Shown: in pieces, positions 9,901-18,988 of the stretch
How positions within the stretch are numbered: the stretch's first letter is position 1
Layout: every line of letters starts with the position of its first letter
Source: Spirosoma endbachense
Lineage (GTDB): Bacteria > Bacteroidota > Bacteroidia > Cytophagales > Spirosomataceae
DNA: 64,000 nucleotides
Direction: 5' to 3'
NCBI RefSeq assembly: GCF_010233585.1
Contig: NZ_CP045997.1
Location: forward strand, 7,860,654 to 7,924,653
The notes under the pieces: model-generated
Seen by the model: the letters and a program-made list of their open reading frames with translations, nothing else
Database searches by the model: none
Told to the model about the DNA's origin: nothing
Program-made: the position numbers and the translations under genes

Positions 9901-10179
9901 GCCTACGTAGAAGACGGTTCGTTCCTGCGGTTGCGAAACCTGCAAATTGGCTATACCCTGCCTGCAGCACTAGTTCGTAAACTCACGCTGAGCCGGATCC
10001 GGGTGTACGTAAGCGGTCAGAATCTGGTTACGTTTACCAAATACACGGGCCTAGATCCTGAAATTGGGCAGGTGAGCGATCCGAATAACGGCAGCACGAG
10101 TGCGACGGTCAAAGGCGTCGATGTGGGCAATTACCCAACGTCCCGTTTTTTCACGCTGGGCCTGAACGTGCAGTTTTAA
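6997..10179 (+). CDS. SusC-type TonB-dependent outer-membrane transporter
   Basis: Outer-membrane oligosaccharide importer of 1060 residues, normal for SusC. It has a signal peptide (cleavage near residue 33, TAVAQ), a carboxypeptidase-D-like regulatory domain (about 38-120), a TonB-dependent plug domain (about 125-240, with VVVVGYGTQ and IRGTGTFGDNSPLYVVDG) and a large beta-barrel ending LGLNVQF, a typical terminal aromatic barrel signature. The SusD partner follows 27 bases later. Given the flanking mannanases, mannan or galactomannan oligosaccharides are the likely cargo, but the cargo cannot be read from the sequence. Confidence 0.96.
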   Translation: MKEIVLTKRVNRYKKLTLNSLFLVVLTVCTAVAQNRQVTGKITESQGASVVPGTNIAIKGTTTGTVSNADGTYTITVRNNASTLVISSVGYVSQEIAVGTQSVINVDLVPDTKSLSEVVVVGYGTQQRKDVTGAISSVSAAQIEKVPVTTLDQALQGRSPGVQVTNNDGSPGGGVSVQIRGTGTFGDNSPLYVVDGYPISGGINTLNPNDIASMEILKDASATAIYGNRASNGVVIVTTKRGKQGALQVSFDAYGSMQAIPKLYKVLNAQEFASFATEIADKETYPILPEWRNPSTLRNIDWQKEVYQTGYRQNYNLALRGGSDKVQTSLSLGFFDQKGTVKFSNFKRYNGSLNLDYTPAKWLKVSTSMKYTRTGGFVGFGSGQNGIGNLTKLVPTLTGNPLTDQVKDANGNYGYYTKGATAVSGSTNVIADLETTDRQQASNNLLTTTYLEVTPIAGLRLKTNFGWNTSDGSGYYFTPTNDRVLTPPLAFYSQNASNTSEWLWENTVAYNKTVGIHSIDFVGGVSAQENTYRQIGASGSGLISDELRNVGSIQTVTPYGNQQTWSLASQFGRLTYKLLDRYILTGTVRRDGSSRFGPGNKYGVFPSLSVAWRLKDEPFLASVNALSDLKLRGSWGKAGNQNIGLFQYQGIYSSGSSRIDNRGYVFGQTKTYYDGLVLSALPNPGLTWENQTQSDIGLDASFLNGRINFTADYYVRESSGFLLNVNVPSQTGFSTATRNVGSIRNSGLELGLEYRESSHPFKWGVSANVTTVSNKILSFADGLTSVGNFSDLGFPTFGGNLWTTFSQSQVGGQVGSFYGFRSAGIFQSQDDINALNAAAVAKYGTGAFFQASSTAPGDRRFVDTNGDGRITDDDRVIIGSPIPKFFGGINFDGSYGQFDVSMFWYASVGNDILNYAKRNLQSLATNGGVGVENVSEEFYLNRWTETNRSNTYARAVRDDKSGNTRVSDAYVEDGSFLRLRNLQIGYTLPAALVRKLTLSRIRVYVSGQNLVTFTKYTGLDPEIGQVSDPNNGSTSATVKGVDVGNYPTSRFFTLGLNVQF

Positions 10180-10206
10180 TCTCCTCTCTAAACACATTGA
10201 CTGACT

Positions 10207-11736
10207 ATGAAATTCTATAAAACAATAGGTCTGCTCGGTTTTCTGGCGGTGGTGCTGCTACCGATAAGCTGTAAGGAATCCTTTCTGGAACAGAAAAATA
10301 CGCAGGGCATCACGGAAGACGCGCTGTTCAAAAAACCGGCCGACGGCATTGCGCTCGTGACGGGTATTTATGATACGTTCCACGATGTCGACTTTACACT
10401 GAAAGCGTTGTGGTATCAGGCCAATTTCCTGTCGCAGGATTTTAAAAACTTTGGCGCCGATACGTTCTTTGAAACCTATGAAGTGCCAACCAGTTTTGAC
10501 GCGCTAAATATTTTCTGGTCGAGAGCGTATCAGGGCGTTGCGCGCGCGAACTCGGCCATCCCGATTATCGCCAACATGAAAACCAACAAAGTGATTTCGG
10601 ATACGCTGGCCAATCGGCTAACGGGTGAGACGTTGTTTTTGCGGGGGGCTTTCTACTATTACCTGGCGTCCAATTTCGGGGGCGTTCCGCTGGAATTGCA
10701 AACGGTAACCGATGACGGCCGCCATCCCCGGAATACGCAGGAAGAAGTCTTTACGGCCGTTGCCGCCGATATGAAAGCAGCCGCTGAGCTATTACCCTGG
10801 CAGCAGAATCTAGCCGCCGTCGATATTGGTCGGGCTACGAAAGGAGCCGCCCTGGCTTACCTGGGTGATGCGCAGATGTGGCTGAAAAAATACGCCGACG
10901 CGGCCGCTACGTATGAGCAGCTGACGGGCAAATACCAGTTGGAAGATAAGTTCGTCAACATCCACGAGTTCAACAATCAGAATGGTAAAGAGTCCATTTT
11001 TGAGATTCAGTACATTGCCGGCAGTGATATGTCGTGGGGTCACACAAACGACTCTCATTGGCTAGCGACCTTCGGCATGCCAGAAGAGGTATCGCAATTC
11101 GGGTACTCGTTCGCGGACAAAAAACTGTATGACTCGTTTGAAGCGGGTGACACCCGCAAACTACCAACCGTCCTTGGCCCCGGCGATGTGCACCCCAGCC
11201 CGGCGATAAAGATCAGTGATTACCCGCTGGTGAAGCAAAACTACCCCGGCCTGAACACGCTGGGCACAGTCGCAAAACCCTGGAAAGGATCGGACGGATT
11301 GCGGTCGGGCTATTACGGCGCGAAAACCTGGCGTGACCCGGCTGCAACGGGAAACTCGGGCAATCCGGCTTACATTTTCAGCGGCCAGAACCTGATTCTG
11401 ATGCGCTACGGGCAAGTGCTGCTGAGCAAAGCCGAAGCGCTATTTAAAAGCGGCAACACCGCCGGGGCATTAGCGATCATCAATGGGCAGATCCGCAAAC
11501 GCGCTGGTCTGGGCGCAGCCGCCGGCACGGACGTAACGAAAATTCTGCTGGAAGAATACCGGCATGAACTGGCGGGTGAATTCTCGCTCTGGTTTCTACT
11601 ACGTCGGTCGGGAGAGCAACTGAACTACGTGAAAGAACGGTACGGCATTACAGTGCCTCCGGGAAAAGATTTGATGCCGATCCCGCAAAAACAGATTGCC
11701 ACCAACGAAAAACTGGTGCAGAATCCAGGGTATTGA
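10207..11736 (+). CDS. SusD/RagB-type surface glycan-binding lipoprotein
   Basis: Lipoprotein of 509 residues that caps the SusC barrel and binds glycan at the cell surface. The lipobox is LPISC (Cys22). The body shows the SusD pattern: an early helical segment with FLRGAFYYYLASNFGGVPL, TPR-like helices, and a C-terminal part ending in LMPIPQKQIATNEKLVQNPGY, the standard family ending. It directly follows the susC-type gene and was probably co-transcribed with it. Substrate assignment comes only from neighbouring GH26 and GH36 genes. Confidence 0.96.
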   Translation: MKFYKTIGLLGFLAVVLLPISCKESFLEQKNTQGITEDALFKKPADGIALVTGIYDTFHDVDFTLKALWYQANFLSQDFKNFGADTFFETYEVPTSFDALNIFWSRAYQGVARANSAIPIIANMKTNKVISDTLANRLTGETLFLRGAFYYYLASNFGGVPLELQTVTDDGRHPRNTQEEVFTAVAADMKAAAELLPWQQNLAAVDIGRATKGAALAYLGDAQMWLKKYADAAATYEQLTGKYQLEDKFVNIHEFNNQNGKESIFEIQYIAGSDMSWGHTNDSHWLATFGMPEEVSQFGYSFADKKLYDSFEAGDTRKLPTVLGPGDVHPSPAIKISDYPLVKQNYPGLNTLGTVAKPWKGSDGLRSGYYGAKTWRDPAATGNSGNPAYIFSGQNLILMRYGQVLLSKAEALFKSGNTAGALAIINGQIRKRAGLGAAAGTDVTKILLEEYRHELAGEFSLWFLLRRSGEQLNYVKERYGITVPPGKDLMPIPQKQIATNEKLVQNPGY

Positions 11737-11765
11737 TACACCGTTTCCTTCCTTTTGATTTAACC

Positions 11766-11798
11766 CACTACCCGGAAGTTAGATACTTTCGGGTAGTG
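11766..11798 (+). other. Stem-loop after susD
   Basis: A 14-bp stem with one wobble pair and a 5-base loop (11766-11779 with 11785-11798), 29 bases after the susD stop. No T-run follows on the plus strand. It separates susCD from the VCBS lipoprotein gene and could set differential transcript levels, as reported for hairpins after susCD-type genes elsewhere; that role is inference here. Confidence 0.5.
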
Positions 11799-11865
11799 AG
11801 GCTATTAATTCAACACCCTACGGTTGGCCGCAGCCGTTTTAATCCGGAGTTGAATTTCCAGAATC

Positions 11866-14800
11866 ATGAAATTCCATTACGTTCTTTATTTAGTATTGGT
11901 TCTCACGTCCTGCAAAAACGATACGTTGTTTGAGGCCATTCCATCGTCAAAATCGGGTATTCAGTTTAATAATCTCATCGCTGAAAATGACTCGATTAAC
12001 CCGTTGGATATGGTCAATATGTATAACGGTGGGGGAGTGGGAATCGGTGATTTTAATCAAGATGGCTGGCCGGATATTTACTTCGTTGGCAACCGGGTGG
12101 CGAGTCGGTTGTACCTAAACAAAGGGGCGCAGGGCGCGACTTTTGAATTTGATGAGGTTACCGAAAAAGCGGGTGTCGATGGCAAAGGCCGATGGGGGAG
12201 AGGGGTGGCCGTTGTCGATATTAACAATGATAGCTGGCCCGATATTTACGTCTGCAATACGCTTACCAAAGACTCGCTTCAGCGTCGTAATCTGCTGTAT
12301 GTCAATCAAAAAGTAACAAATGCCGGTGTGCCGGTTTTCAAGGAACTGGCTGCGGAATATGGCTTGGATATCAATGTGCAATCGACGATGGCGAACTTCT
12401 TTGATTACGACAACGATGGCGACCTGGATATGTACCTCACGGTTAATGAGGCCTCGCCAGAACAGAATCCAAATCAGTTTGGATTGATCCGGTTTGACGG
12501 CCGACGTAGCACAGGGCGTCTGCTGCGTAACGACTGGAATACTGCGGTAAAGCACGCCTACTTTAGTAACGTATCGGAGCGGGCGGGCATGACCTTGGAT
12601 GGCTTCGGGCACACGGCCACGGTGGTCGATCTCAATCAGGACGGCTGGAAAGATATTTCGGTGGCGAATGATTTCCTATCCAGCAATATTCTCTACATCA
12701 ACAACCGAAACGGGAGTTTTACCGACCGCTCCCGCGAGTACTTCAAGCATACGTCGCTCAACGCGATGGGGCAGGACATCGGCGACATCAACAACGACGG
12801 ATTGGCCGATCTAATCGAACTGGACATGAATCCGGAAGACAATTACCGGAAGAAAATGATGATGATGGCGAATAATTACGTCAGTTATCTCAACTTCGAT
12901 CTACACGGGTATCAGTATCAATACGTTCGAAACACGCTGCAACTCAATCAGGGGCCGCGCGTTGGGGCGAAAGATTCAATTGGTAGTCCGGCCTTCAGTG
13001 AAATCGGTTTCATGAGCGGCATTGCCCAAACCGACTGGAGCTGGACGCCCTTACTGACTGATTTCAATAACGACGGTTTTCGGGATTTGATCGTCACCAA
13101 CGGCTACCCGAAAGACGTAACCGACCATGATTTCATCGCCTATCGGGATCAGCCTAACGAAACGACCACGAAGGCCAAGATTTTAGCCCAAATTCCGGTC
13201 GTCAAGATTCACAATTACGCCTATCAAAATACCGGTGAGCTGACTTTTCGGGATGTTACGTCGGACTGGGGCTTTGCTCAGCCAACGTTTTCCAACGGCG
13301 CGGTCTACACCGATCTGGATAACGATGGCGCACTGGATATCGTCATCAACAACATCAACGACGAAGCGCTAATTTATAAGAATACCACTCGCGAACGGGA
13401 TAAAGAAAATACGCATTTCCTGCAACTGAACGTAGTGGGCGATAGCCTGAACGTCGATGGGTTGGGCACAGTCATTTCCATTCATTATGCAGGTGGCAAA
13501 CAGCAGGTGTATGAGCATACACCCTACCGGGGGTATCTGTCTACAAACCAGATGATTGCTCATTTTGGCCTCGGTAACGTAGTAAAACTCGACTCTGTCG
13601 TCATTAAATGGCCAAATGGGAAAAAGCAGGTTCTGCGAAACGTCAAAGCCGATCAGCGATTGACGGTGTCCAGTAAAAATGCGTCCGCAAGCTACGTCTG
13701 GACAACTCCAGAACTGGCGACTAATTCCCTGTTCACCGACGTAACAAAGGAGGTTGGTTTAACGTACCGGCACAAGGAGTTTGATTTCATCGACTTTAAC
13801 ATTCAGAAATTATTGCCGCATAAACTATCGGAATACAGCCCCGGTCTGGCGGTTGGCGATGTGGACAGCAATGGCACGGATGATCTGGTGATCGGCGGAA
13901 ACGCCCACGATCCGGCGCAGCTTTTTTTGCAGCAACAAAACGGGAAATTCACGCAACGAAACGTAGTGCCGGAACAGTCTGTTCCGGGCGATTACAAAGA
14001 CGAAGGCATCCTGCTTTTTGACGCCAATGGCGATTCGGCATTAGATCTGTACGTCGCCCGGGGTGGCTATAAAAATGCGCCCAACACGCCCGGCTATCAG
14101 GACAAACTATATATCAATGATGGCAAGGGGAATTTCGCGGAAACCCCCAATGCTTTACCGGTTAATCTGACCAGCAAACTCTGCGTTCGTGCCATTGACT
14201 ATAACCATGATGGGAAACTGGATTTGTTTGTGTCGGGGCGGGTGGAACCCTGGAATTATCCCAAACCCGTGTCCAGCGTTATCCTGCGAAACGACAGCCA
14301 GCATGGACAGACCAAATTCACCGACGTAACGAGGGACGTAGCACCCGCCCTGATCAATAGTGGCCTGGTGTGCGATGCGTTAGTCACTGATTTTGACAAT
14401 GATACCTGGCTTGATTTAATTCTGGTTGGCGAATGGATGCCCATTACGTTTCTTAAGAACACAAACGGTCGCTTCAATTCCACCACCGAAACAACCGGCG
14501 TTGGCGATAAACCGGGCTGGTGGAATAGCATTGTCGCGGGCGATTTTCGGCATACGGGCAGAATGGATTACATTGTGGGCAATGCGGGCCTGAACACCCT
14601 GTTTAAGGCGAGTGAGCAATATCCAGTATACGTAACGGCCAAAGATTTTGAAAACAATGGCAACTACTCGGCCATTCCGTCCCTGTTTTTGCCGGATCAG
14701 GATGGCAAGCTCAACGAGTTCCCGATGCACGGCCGGGAGGATTTGATCAAGCAGATGAACAGCGTCAAAAAGAAGTATGTCAACTTCAAATCCTTCGCCG

Positions 14801-15438
14801 GAGCCACGATGGGCGAGCTACTTTCTCTCGAACAACTCAAAGGCGCCATTCGCCTGAAAGCCACCATGCTACAATCCTGTTTTCTTCGTAACGACGGCAA
14901 TGGAAAATTCACGCTTATACCGCTACCTAAACAGGCCCAAATTTCCATCCTGAACGGCATGGTGGTCGATGATTACAACGGCGATGGCCATCTGGACGTC
15001 GCCATGACGGGCAACGATTATGGCACCGACGTTTCGATTGGTCGGTATGATGCGCTCAACGGGTTACTATTACTCGGCGATGGGCGTGGCAATTTCAACC
15101 CGCAGTCAATTCGGCAAAGCGGCCTGTACATTCCCGGTAACGGAAAAGCGCTGGTCAAGTTACGAAGCAGCCAGGGCAACTATCGGCTGATCGCCAGCCA
15201 GAATCGGGACGTAGTCAAGGCGTTTGAGTTGAAACGCAGCGTCAACAACATTCCCTTAACCCCTACGGATATAAGTGCCCAAATTCAGTACAAAAACGGG
15301 AATACGCTGAAGCAGGAATTCACCTATGGTTCGTCCTTTCTGTCGCAATCCGGCCGGTTTCTCACGATTGATAAGGACGTAGTAGAGGCTACAATTACTG
15401 ACAGTAAAGGCCGGCAACGGCCGGTGAAAGCCAATTAA
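11866..15438 (+). CDS. VCBS/FG-GAP repeat lipoprotein with ASPIC/UnbV domain
   Basis: Surface or periplasmic lipoprotein of 1190 residues. Lipobox VLTSC (Cys16). It contains many FG-GAP/VCBS-type repeats with calcium-loop-like segments such as DFNQDGWPDIY, DINNDSWPDIY, DYDNDGDLDMY and DYNGDGHLDV, forming beta-propellers. An ASPIC/UnbV module lies around residues 515-605 (GLGTVISIHYAGGKQ and HFGLGNVVKLDSVVIKWPNG). Proteins of this type often accompany SusCD pairs in Cytophagales and are thought to bind ligands or help surface assembly; no enzymatic function is established. Its location right after susD supports a part in the same glycan system. Confidence 0.92.
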   Translation: MKFHYVLYLVLVLTSCKNDTLFEAIPSSKSGIQFNNLIAENDSINPLDMVNMYNGGGVGIGDFNQDGWPDIYFVGNRVASRLYLNKGAQGATFEFDEVTEKAGVDGKGRWGRGVAVVDINNDSWPDIYVCNTLTKDSLQRRNLLYVNQKVTNAGVPVFKELAAEYGLDINVQSTMANFFDYDNDGDLDMYLTVNEASPEQNPNQFGLIRFDGRRSTGRLLRNDWNTAVKHAYFSNVSERAGMTLDGFGHTATVVDLNQDGWKDISVANDFLSSNILYINNRNGSFTDRSREYFKHTSLNAMGQDIGDINNDGLADLIELDMNPEDNYRKKMMMMANNYVSYLNFDLHGYQYQYVRNTLQLNQGPRVGAKDSIGSPAFSEIGFMSGIAQTDWSWTPLLTDFNNDGFRDLIVTNGYPKDVTDHDFIAYRDQPNETTTKAKILAQIPVVKIHNYAYQNTGELTFRDVTSDWGFAQPTFSNGAVYTDLDNDGALDIVINNINDEALIYKNTTRERDKENTHFLQLNVVGDSLNVDGLGTVISIHYAGGKQQVYEHTPYRGYLSTNQMIAHFGLGNVVKLDSVVIKWPNGKKQVLRNVKADQRLTVSSKNASASYVWTTPELATNSLFTDVTKEVGLTYRHKEFDFIDFNIQKLLPHKLSEYSPGLAVGDVDSNGTDDLVIGGNAHDPAQLFLQQQNGKFTQRNVVPEQSVPGDYKDEGILLFDANGDSALDLYVARGGYKNAPNTPGYQDKLYINDGKGNFAETPNALPVNLTSKLCVRAIDYNHDGKLDLFVSGRVEPWNYPKPVSSVILRNDSQHGQTKFTDVTRDVAPALINSGLVCDALVTDFDNDTWLDLILVGEWMPITFLKNTNGRFNSTTETTGVGDKPGWWNSIVAGDFRHTGRMDYIVGNAGLNTLFKASEQYPVYVTAKDFENNGNYSAIPSLFLPDQDGKLNEFPMHGREDLIKQMNSVKKKYVNFKSFAGATMGELLSLEQLKGAIRLKATMLQSCFLRNDGNGKFTLIPLPKQAQISILNGMVVDDYNGDGHLDVAMTGNDYGTDVSIGRYDALNGLLLLGDGRGNFNPQSIRQSGLYIPGNGKALVKLRSSQGNYRLIASQNRDVVKAFELKRSVNNIPLTPTDISAQIQYKNGNTLKQEFTYGSSFLSQSGRFLTIDKDVVEATITDSKGRQRPVKAN

Positions 15439-15478
15439 GGTTGTACTAGTCAGGCTACTCATTAAACATTTTTGATCT

Positions 15479-16129
15479 ATGCGTACAGCAAGCGTTTTTC
15501 TCTTTACCGTAGCAATTTGTCTTTCCATCAACTTCATCGCCGTCAAATCAATTGGTGCCTTCCAGGACAGCCTGGACATTGGCAAACCTAAACTGGTCGG
15601 CTCATCTACCTATAATGAGGTGACGAAGGAATATAGGCTAAAGGGTTCTGGCTACAACATCTGGTTTGCACGGGATGAGTTTCAGTTTCTGTTCAAAAAA
15701 ATAAGTGGTGATTTTACAGTAACCGCCGATTTTGAGTTTGTGGGAGCCGGTACGGACCCGCATCGAAAAGTGGGCTGGATGGTTCGTGAATCAATAGATG
15801 ATGATGCCGCTCATATCAGTGCGGTGGCCCATGGCGATGGCTTGACCGTGCTCCAGTGGCGGGTTGAGAAAGGCATGGGAATGCGCGATCCGGAAGACGA
15901 AATTTTTAGTTCAGAAAAGAGCGTTCAGACAATCCAGGTGGAGCGCAAGGGCGATGAGTATACCATGCGGGTGGCGAAAAAAGGGGGAACCTTACAGGCC
16001 GTTGGTTCGCACAGGATGCCTACTTTAACCGCTCCTCTTTTTGTGGGCTTGTACATCTGTTCGCATAATCCGGAAATAGTGGAAGAAGCGATCGTCAGGA
16101 ACGTTCAACTCGTTCAGACCAACCCTTAA
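15479..16129 (+). CDS. Secreted concanavalin A-like (DUF1349-like) protein
   Basis: Small exported protein of 216 residues with an N-terminal signal peptide or membrane anchor (about 1-24). The rest reads as a beta-sandwich of the concanavalin A-like lectin/glucanase type: YRLKGSGYNIWFARDEFQF, KVGWMVRES, AVAHGDGLTVLQWR and PLFVGLYICSHN are typical of the DUF1349-like fold also found attached to TolB-type propellers. It starts 41 bases after the VCBS gene and precedes the sugar dehydrogenase, so it is probably in the same transcription unit. A lectin or glycan-product-binding role is likely, but unproven. The related 3-keto-disaccharide hydrolase family (DUF1080) shares the fold; I do not see grounds to place it there. 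Confidence 0.75.
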   Translation: MRTASVFLFTVAICLSINFIAVKSIGAFQDSLDIGKPKLVGSSTYNEVTKEYRLKGSGYNIWFARDEFQFLFKKISGDFTVTADFEFVGAGTDPHRKVGWMVRESIDDDAAHISAVAHGDGLTVLQWRVEKGMGMRDPEDEIFSSEKSVQTIQVERKGDEYTMRVAKKGGTLQAVGSHRMPTLTAPLFVGLYICSHNPEIVEEAIVRNVQLVQTNP

Positions 16130-16159
16130 TCGAATCGTCACGAGAAACCAGAACCTGTT

Positions 16160-18865
16160 ATGAAAAGCCTTCACCCTATTTTTATTCTTTTCAGTTGCCT
16201 CGTGGCCGTCATGCCCACAACTGCTCAAGGGCTCAAAAAACCGGAAAGCAATCGGTTTACCAAGGTCGTGCTCGCCCAGCGGCTGGAAGAACCCATGCAG
16301 TTTCAGATCCTCCACGATGGCCGGGTCCTCTATGCAGAGAGGAAAGGCAAAATTAAGGTTTTTGATCCTAAGACATCATCGCTTGAAACGATTGCCACCT
16401 TTGCCGTCAGTACCAAGTATGTCAATAAAGCAGGTGAAGTGACGGAAGGCGAAGATGGCATGCAGGGCGTGATTCTGGACCCGGATTATGAAAAAAATCA
16501 CTGGATATACCTCTATTATTCATTGGCTGGCGAGGAAGCCAAAAATGTATTGGTCCGCTATGAATGGCAGGGAAAGCAGTTACTGGAAAGTTCGCGCAAA
16601 GTGATGCTCGAAGTGGCGGTTCAACGGGAAGAATGCTGCCACGTCGGCGGGGGTATGGTCTTTGATGCGGCTAAAAACCTGTACCTGACCACGGGCGATA
16701 ATACCTTCTCCCGGGCTTCTGATGGGTTTAGCCCGTTGGATATCCGGCCGGGGATGTCCGCCCGAGATTCCCAGAAGTCCTCGCCTAATACGAATGATTT
16801 GCGCGGAAAAATCCTACGGATTCACCCGGAAACAGACGGAACGTATTCGATCCCTGCAGGGAATCTTTTCCCCGCTGGAACGCCCCAGACCAGACCCGAG
16901 ATCTATACTATGGGAAACCGTAACCCCTGGCGGCCCACCATCGACTCCAAAACGGGATGGCTGTATTGGGGCGAGGTAGGGCCGGATGGTTCCCGCGATG
17001 ATTTGGAGAAACGAGGCCCGCAGTCGTATGATGAATTCAATCGGGCCAAAGAGCCGGGTAACTATGGGTGGCCCTACTTTGTAGCCAACAACAAAGCGTA
17101 TCGACATTACGATTTTGACACGAAAGTATCCGGCGATTTTTTTGATGCGGCTCACCCGGTCAACGATTCCCCCAATAGTTCGGGCAAAAAAGAGCTTCCT
17201 GCGGCTCGACCGGCCTTTATCTGGTATTCAAAAGCGGTCAGTTCCGAATTTCCGCTGTTGGAAAGTGGGGGCAATAGCGCCGTTGGCGGACCCGTTTTTC
17301 GTCAAACTGATTTCACGAAGGCCAGCCGCTTATTTCCCCCCTATTACGAAGGGAAATGGTTTATTACCGATTGGGTAAGAGGTTGGATAAATGTGGTCGA
17401 AATGGATGAGCAAGGCGAGTACAAATCCATGGAGCGTTTCCTGCCAGAGTTGAAGCTGAAAGGGCCGATCGATATTAAGTTTGGCCCGGAGGGGGATTTA
17501 TATGTACTCGAATACGGGAATGGCTATTTTAAAGATAACCCCGAAGCTGAGCTGATCCGTATCGAATACAACGGTGGCAACCGAAAGCCCCAGGTGGAAG
17601 CCTCCGCCAGCAAGACGGCTGGTGCGACTCCGCTGCCCATTACGCTTTCTTCGGCGGGTACCCACGATTTTGATGAAGGGGATTCGTTGCAGTACTCCTG
17701 GCGGATTAACCGAAACGGAACGGCCTTCAAGCAGTCTAACCAGGCCAATCTTTCCCTCACCTTAACCACTCCTGGCACCTACCAAGCAACCTTAACAGTT
17801 ACTGACAAGACTGGGGCGAAAAATTCAAAATCGGTCCTTATCAAAGCGGGTAATGAACCACCGGTGGTAACGTTTGCGATCACGAAAGGGAATTCGAGCT
17901 TCTTTTTTCCAGGGAGACTAATCGAGTATGCCGTTCAGGTCAGGGATAAGGAAGACGGTAGCCTGGCCAATAAAAGGATTTCGCCCGCTCAGGTTTCGGT
18001 CAGTACCAATTATCTGTCCGAAGGGTATAATCTAACCCGAATCGCCCAAAATCAATTGCGGGTGGATGCCTCGGCCCAGTACGCTACGGCTATTTCACTG
18101 ATCAACAAAAGTGATTGCAAGTCCTGCCATGCGGTGAAGGAAAAAGTATTGGGTCCCTCGTTTCGGGATGTGTCCCTAAAATACAAAGGCGATCCATCGG
18201 CGAGTGCTACTTTAGCGAAGAAAATACTTAATGGCGGTTCAGGCGTATGGGGTGATGCGTCCATGCCCGCCCACCCGACCATGGCCGAAAGCGATGTCAA
18301 GTCCATAACAACCTATATTCTAAGTTTATCAGAGGCTCCCAAACCTGCCAGAACGCTGCCCGTTCAGGGCACCTATAAGACCGACGTAGCTAGCGGTGCC
18401 ACGACCGACGGTAGCTTTATTTTTCGGGCGGCTTATACGGACCGGGGAACCAAAACGGCCGCTGCTCAATCGAGTGAAACTATAGTTGTCTTACGAAGCC
18501 CAGCGGTGCCGGTTGCTCATGCCAGCGTGGCCAAAGACATCATTTTTACCCCCGACAGCAGCCTGGCTATAACCAGAAGTTCGGGCGCTTTTTTAAGGTT
18601 TAATGCCATCGACCTGGCTGGAATCAACCAAATCGAACTGATCCGGGGTCCCGGCCGAGCTGGAGCACCGACTCAATCGGGTACGGTAGACGTCCGTGTA
18701 GGTGGCGTGGGTGGACAACTGCTGGGTAGCTTCTCGGGTGAATACAAGGATAAAATGCCCATCCCCATATCGGCAACTGGGGGAACGGGCCTACACGACG
18801 TCTATTTTATTTTTAGTGGCTCACCCACGCGTATAAGATCCATCCAATTCAGTGAAGGCAATTGA
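16160..18865 (+). CDS. PQQ-type sugar dehydrogenase fused to PKD, cytochrome c and CBM-like domains
   Basis: Exported four-part protein of 901 residues. After a signal peptide (about 1-23) comes a glucose/sorbosone dehydrogenase-type beta-propeller (about 30-460; EDGMQGVILDPDY, GGGMVFD, YTMGNRNPWRP, YGWPYF), then a PKD domain (about 475-565), a cytochrome c domain with a heme-binding CKSCH (Cys653, Cys656, His657) and candidate distal Met in GDASMPAHP, and a C-terminal CBM6-like sandwich (about 735-901). The family oxidises sugars with PQQ as cofactor. The fused cytochrome could take the electrons directly. PQQ biosynthesis genes are not in the window, so the cofactor would have to be made elsewhere or scavenged. 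Confidence 0.88.
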   Translation: MKSLHPIFILFSCLVAVMPTTAQGLKKPESNRFTKVVLAQRLEEPMQFQILHDGRVLYAERKGKIKVFDPKTSSLETIATFAVSTKYVNKAGEVTEGEDGMQGVILDPDYEKNHWIYLYYSLAGEEAKNVLVRYEWQGKQLLESSRKVMLEVAVQREECCHVGGGMVFDAAKNLYLTTGDNTFSRASDGFSPLDIRPGMSARDSQKSSPNTNDLRGKILRIHPETDGTYSIPAGNLFPAGTPQTRPEIYTMGNRNPWRPTIDSKTGWLYWGEVGPDGSRDDLEKRGPQSYDEFNRAKEPGNYGWPYFVANNKAYRHYDFDTKVSGDFFDAAHPVNDSPNSSGKKELPAARPAFIWYSKAVSSEFPLLESGGNSAVGGPVFRQTDFTKASRLFPPYYEGKWFITDWVRGWINVVEMDEQGEYKSMERFLPELKLKGPIDIKFGPEGDLYVLEYGNGYFKDNPEAELIRIEYNGGNRKPQVEASASKTAGATPLPITLSSAGTHDFDEGDSLQYSWRINRNGTAFKQSNQANLSLTLTTPGTYQATLTVTDKTGAKNSKSVLIKAGNEPPVVTFAITKGNSSFFFPGRLIEYAVQVRDKEDGSLANKRISPAQVSVSTNYLSEGYNLTRIAQNQLRVDASAQYATAISLINKSDCKSCHAVKEKVLGPSFRDVSLKYKGDPSASATLAKKILNGGSGVWGDASMPAHPTMAESDVKSITTYILSLSEAPKPARTLPVQGTYKTDVASGATTDGSFIFRAAYTDRGTKTAAAQSSETIVVLRSPAVPVAHASVAKDIIFTPDSSLAITRSSGAFLRFNAIDLAGINQIELIRGPGRAGAPTQSGTVDVRVGGVGGQLLGSFSGEYKDKMPIPISATGGTGLHDVYFIFSGSPTRIRSIQFSEGN

Positions 18866-18915
18866 CCTAATCCGGTGGTTACACCTAACGTATTACAAAT
18901 GCACTGATTGCCTGA

Positions 18916-18937
18916 TGAACAGTTGTTTTACTGTTCA
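18916..18937 (+). other. Short stem-loop after sugar dehydrogenase
   Basis: An 8-bp perfect inverted repeat (18916-18923 with 18930-18937) with a 6-base loop, in the gap before the serine hydrolase. A run of C follows instead of T, so termination is doubtful. Confidence 0.35.
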
Positions 18938-18988
18938 CCCCCCCTATCGTGTTTTCCAAAAAGACTTATTTCTAGACTAACTAAAAAA

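Noticed and set aside
12115..12612. 165-codon minus-strand frame in the VCBS lipoprotein gene
   Set aside because: Caused by the repetitive Asp/Asn-rich repeats read backwards; no domain.
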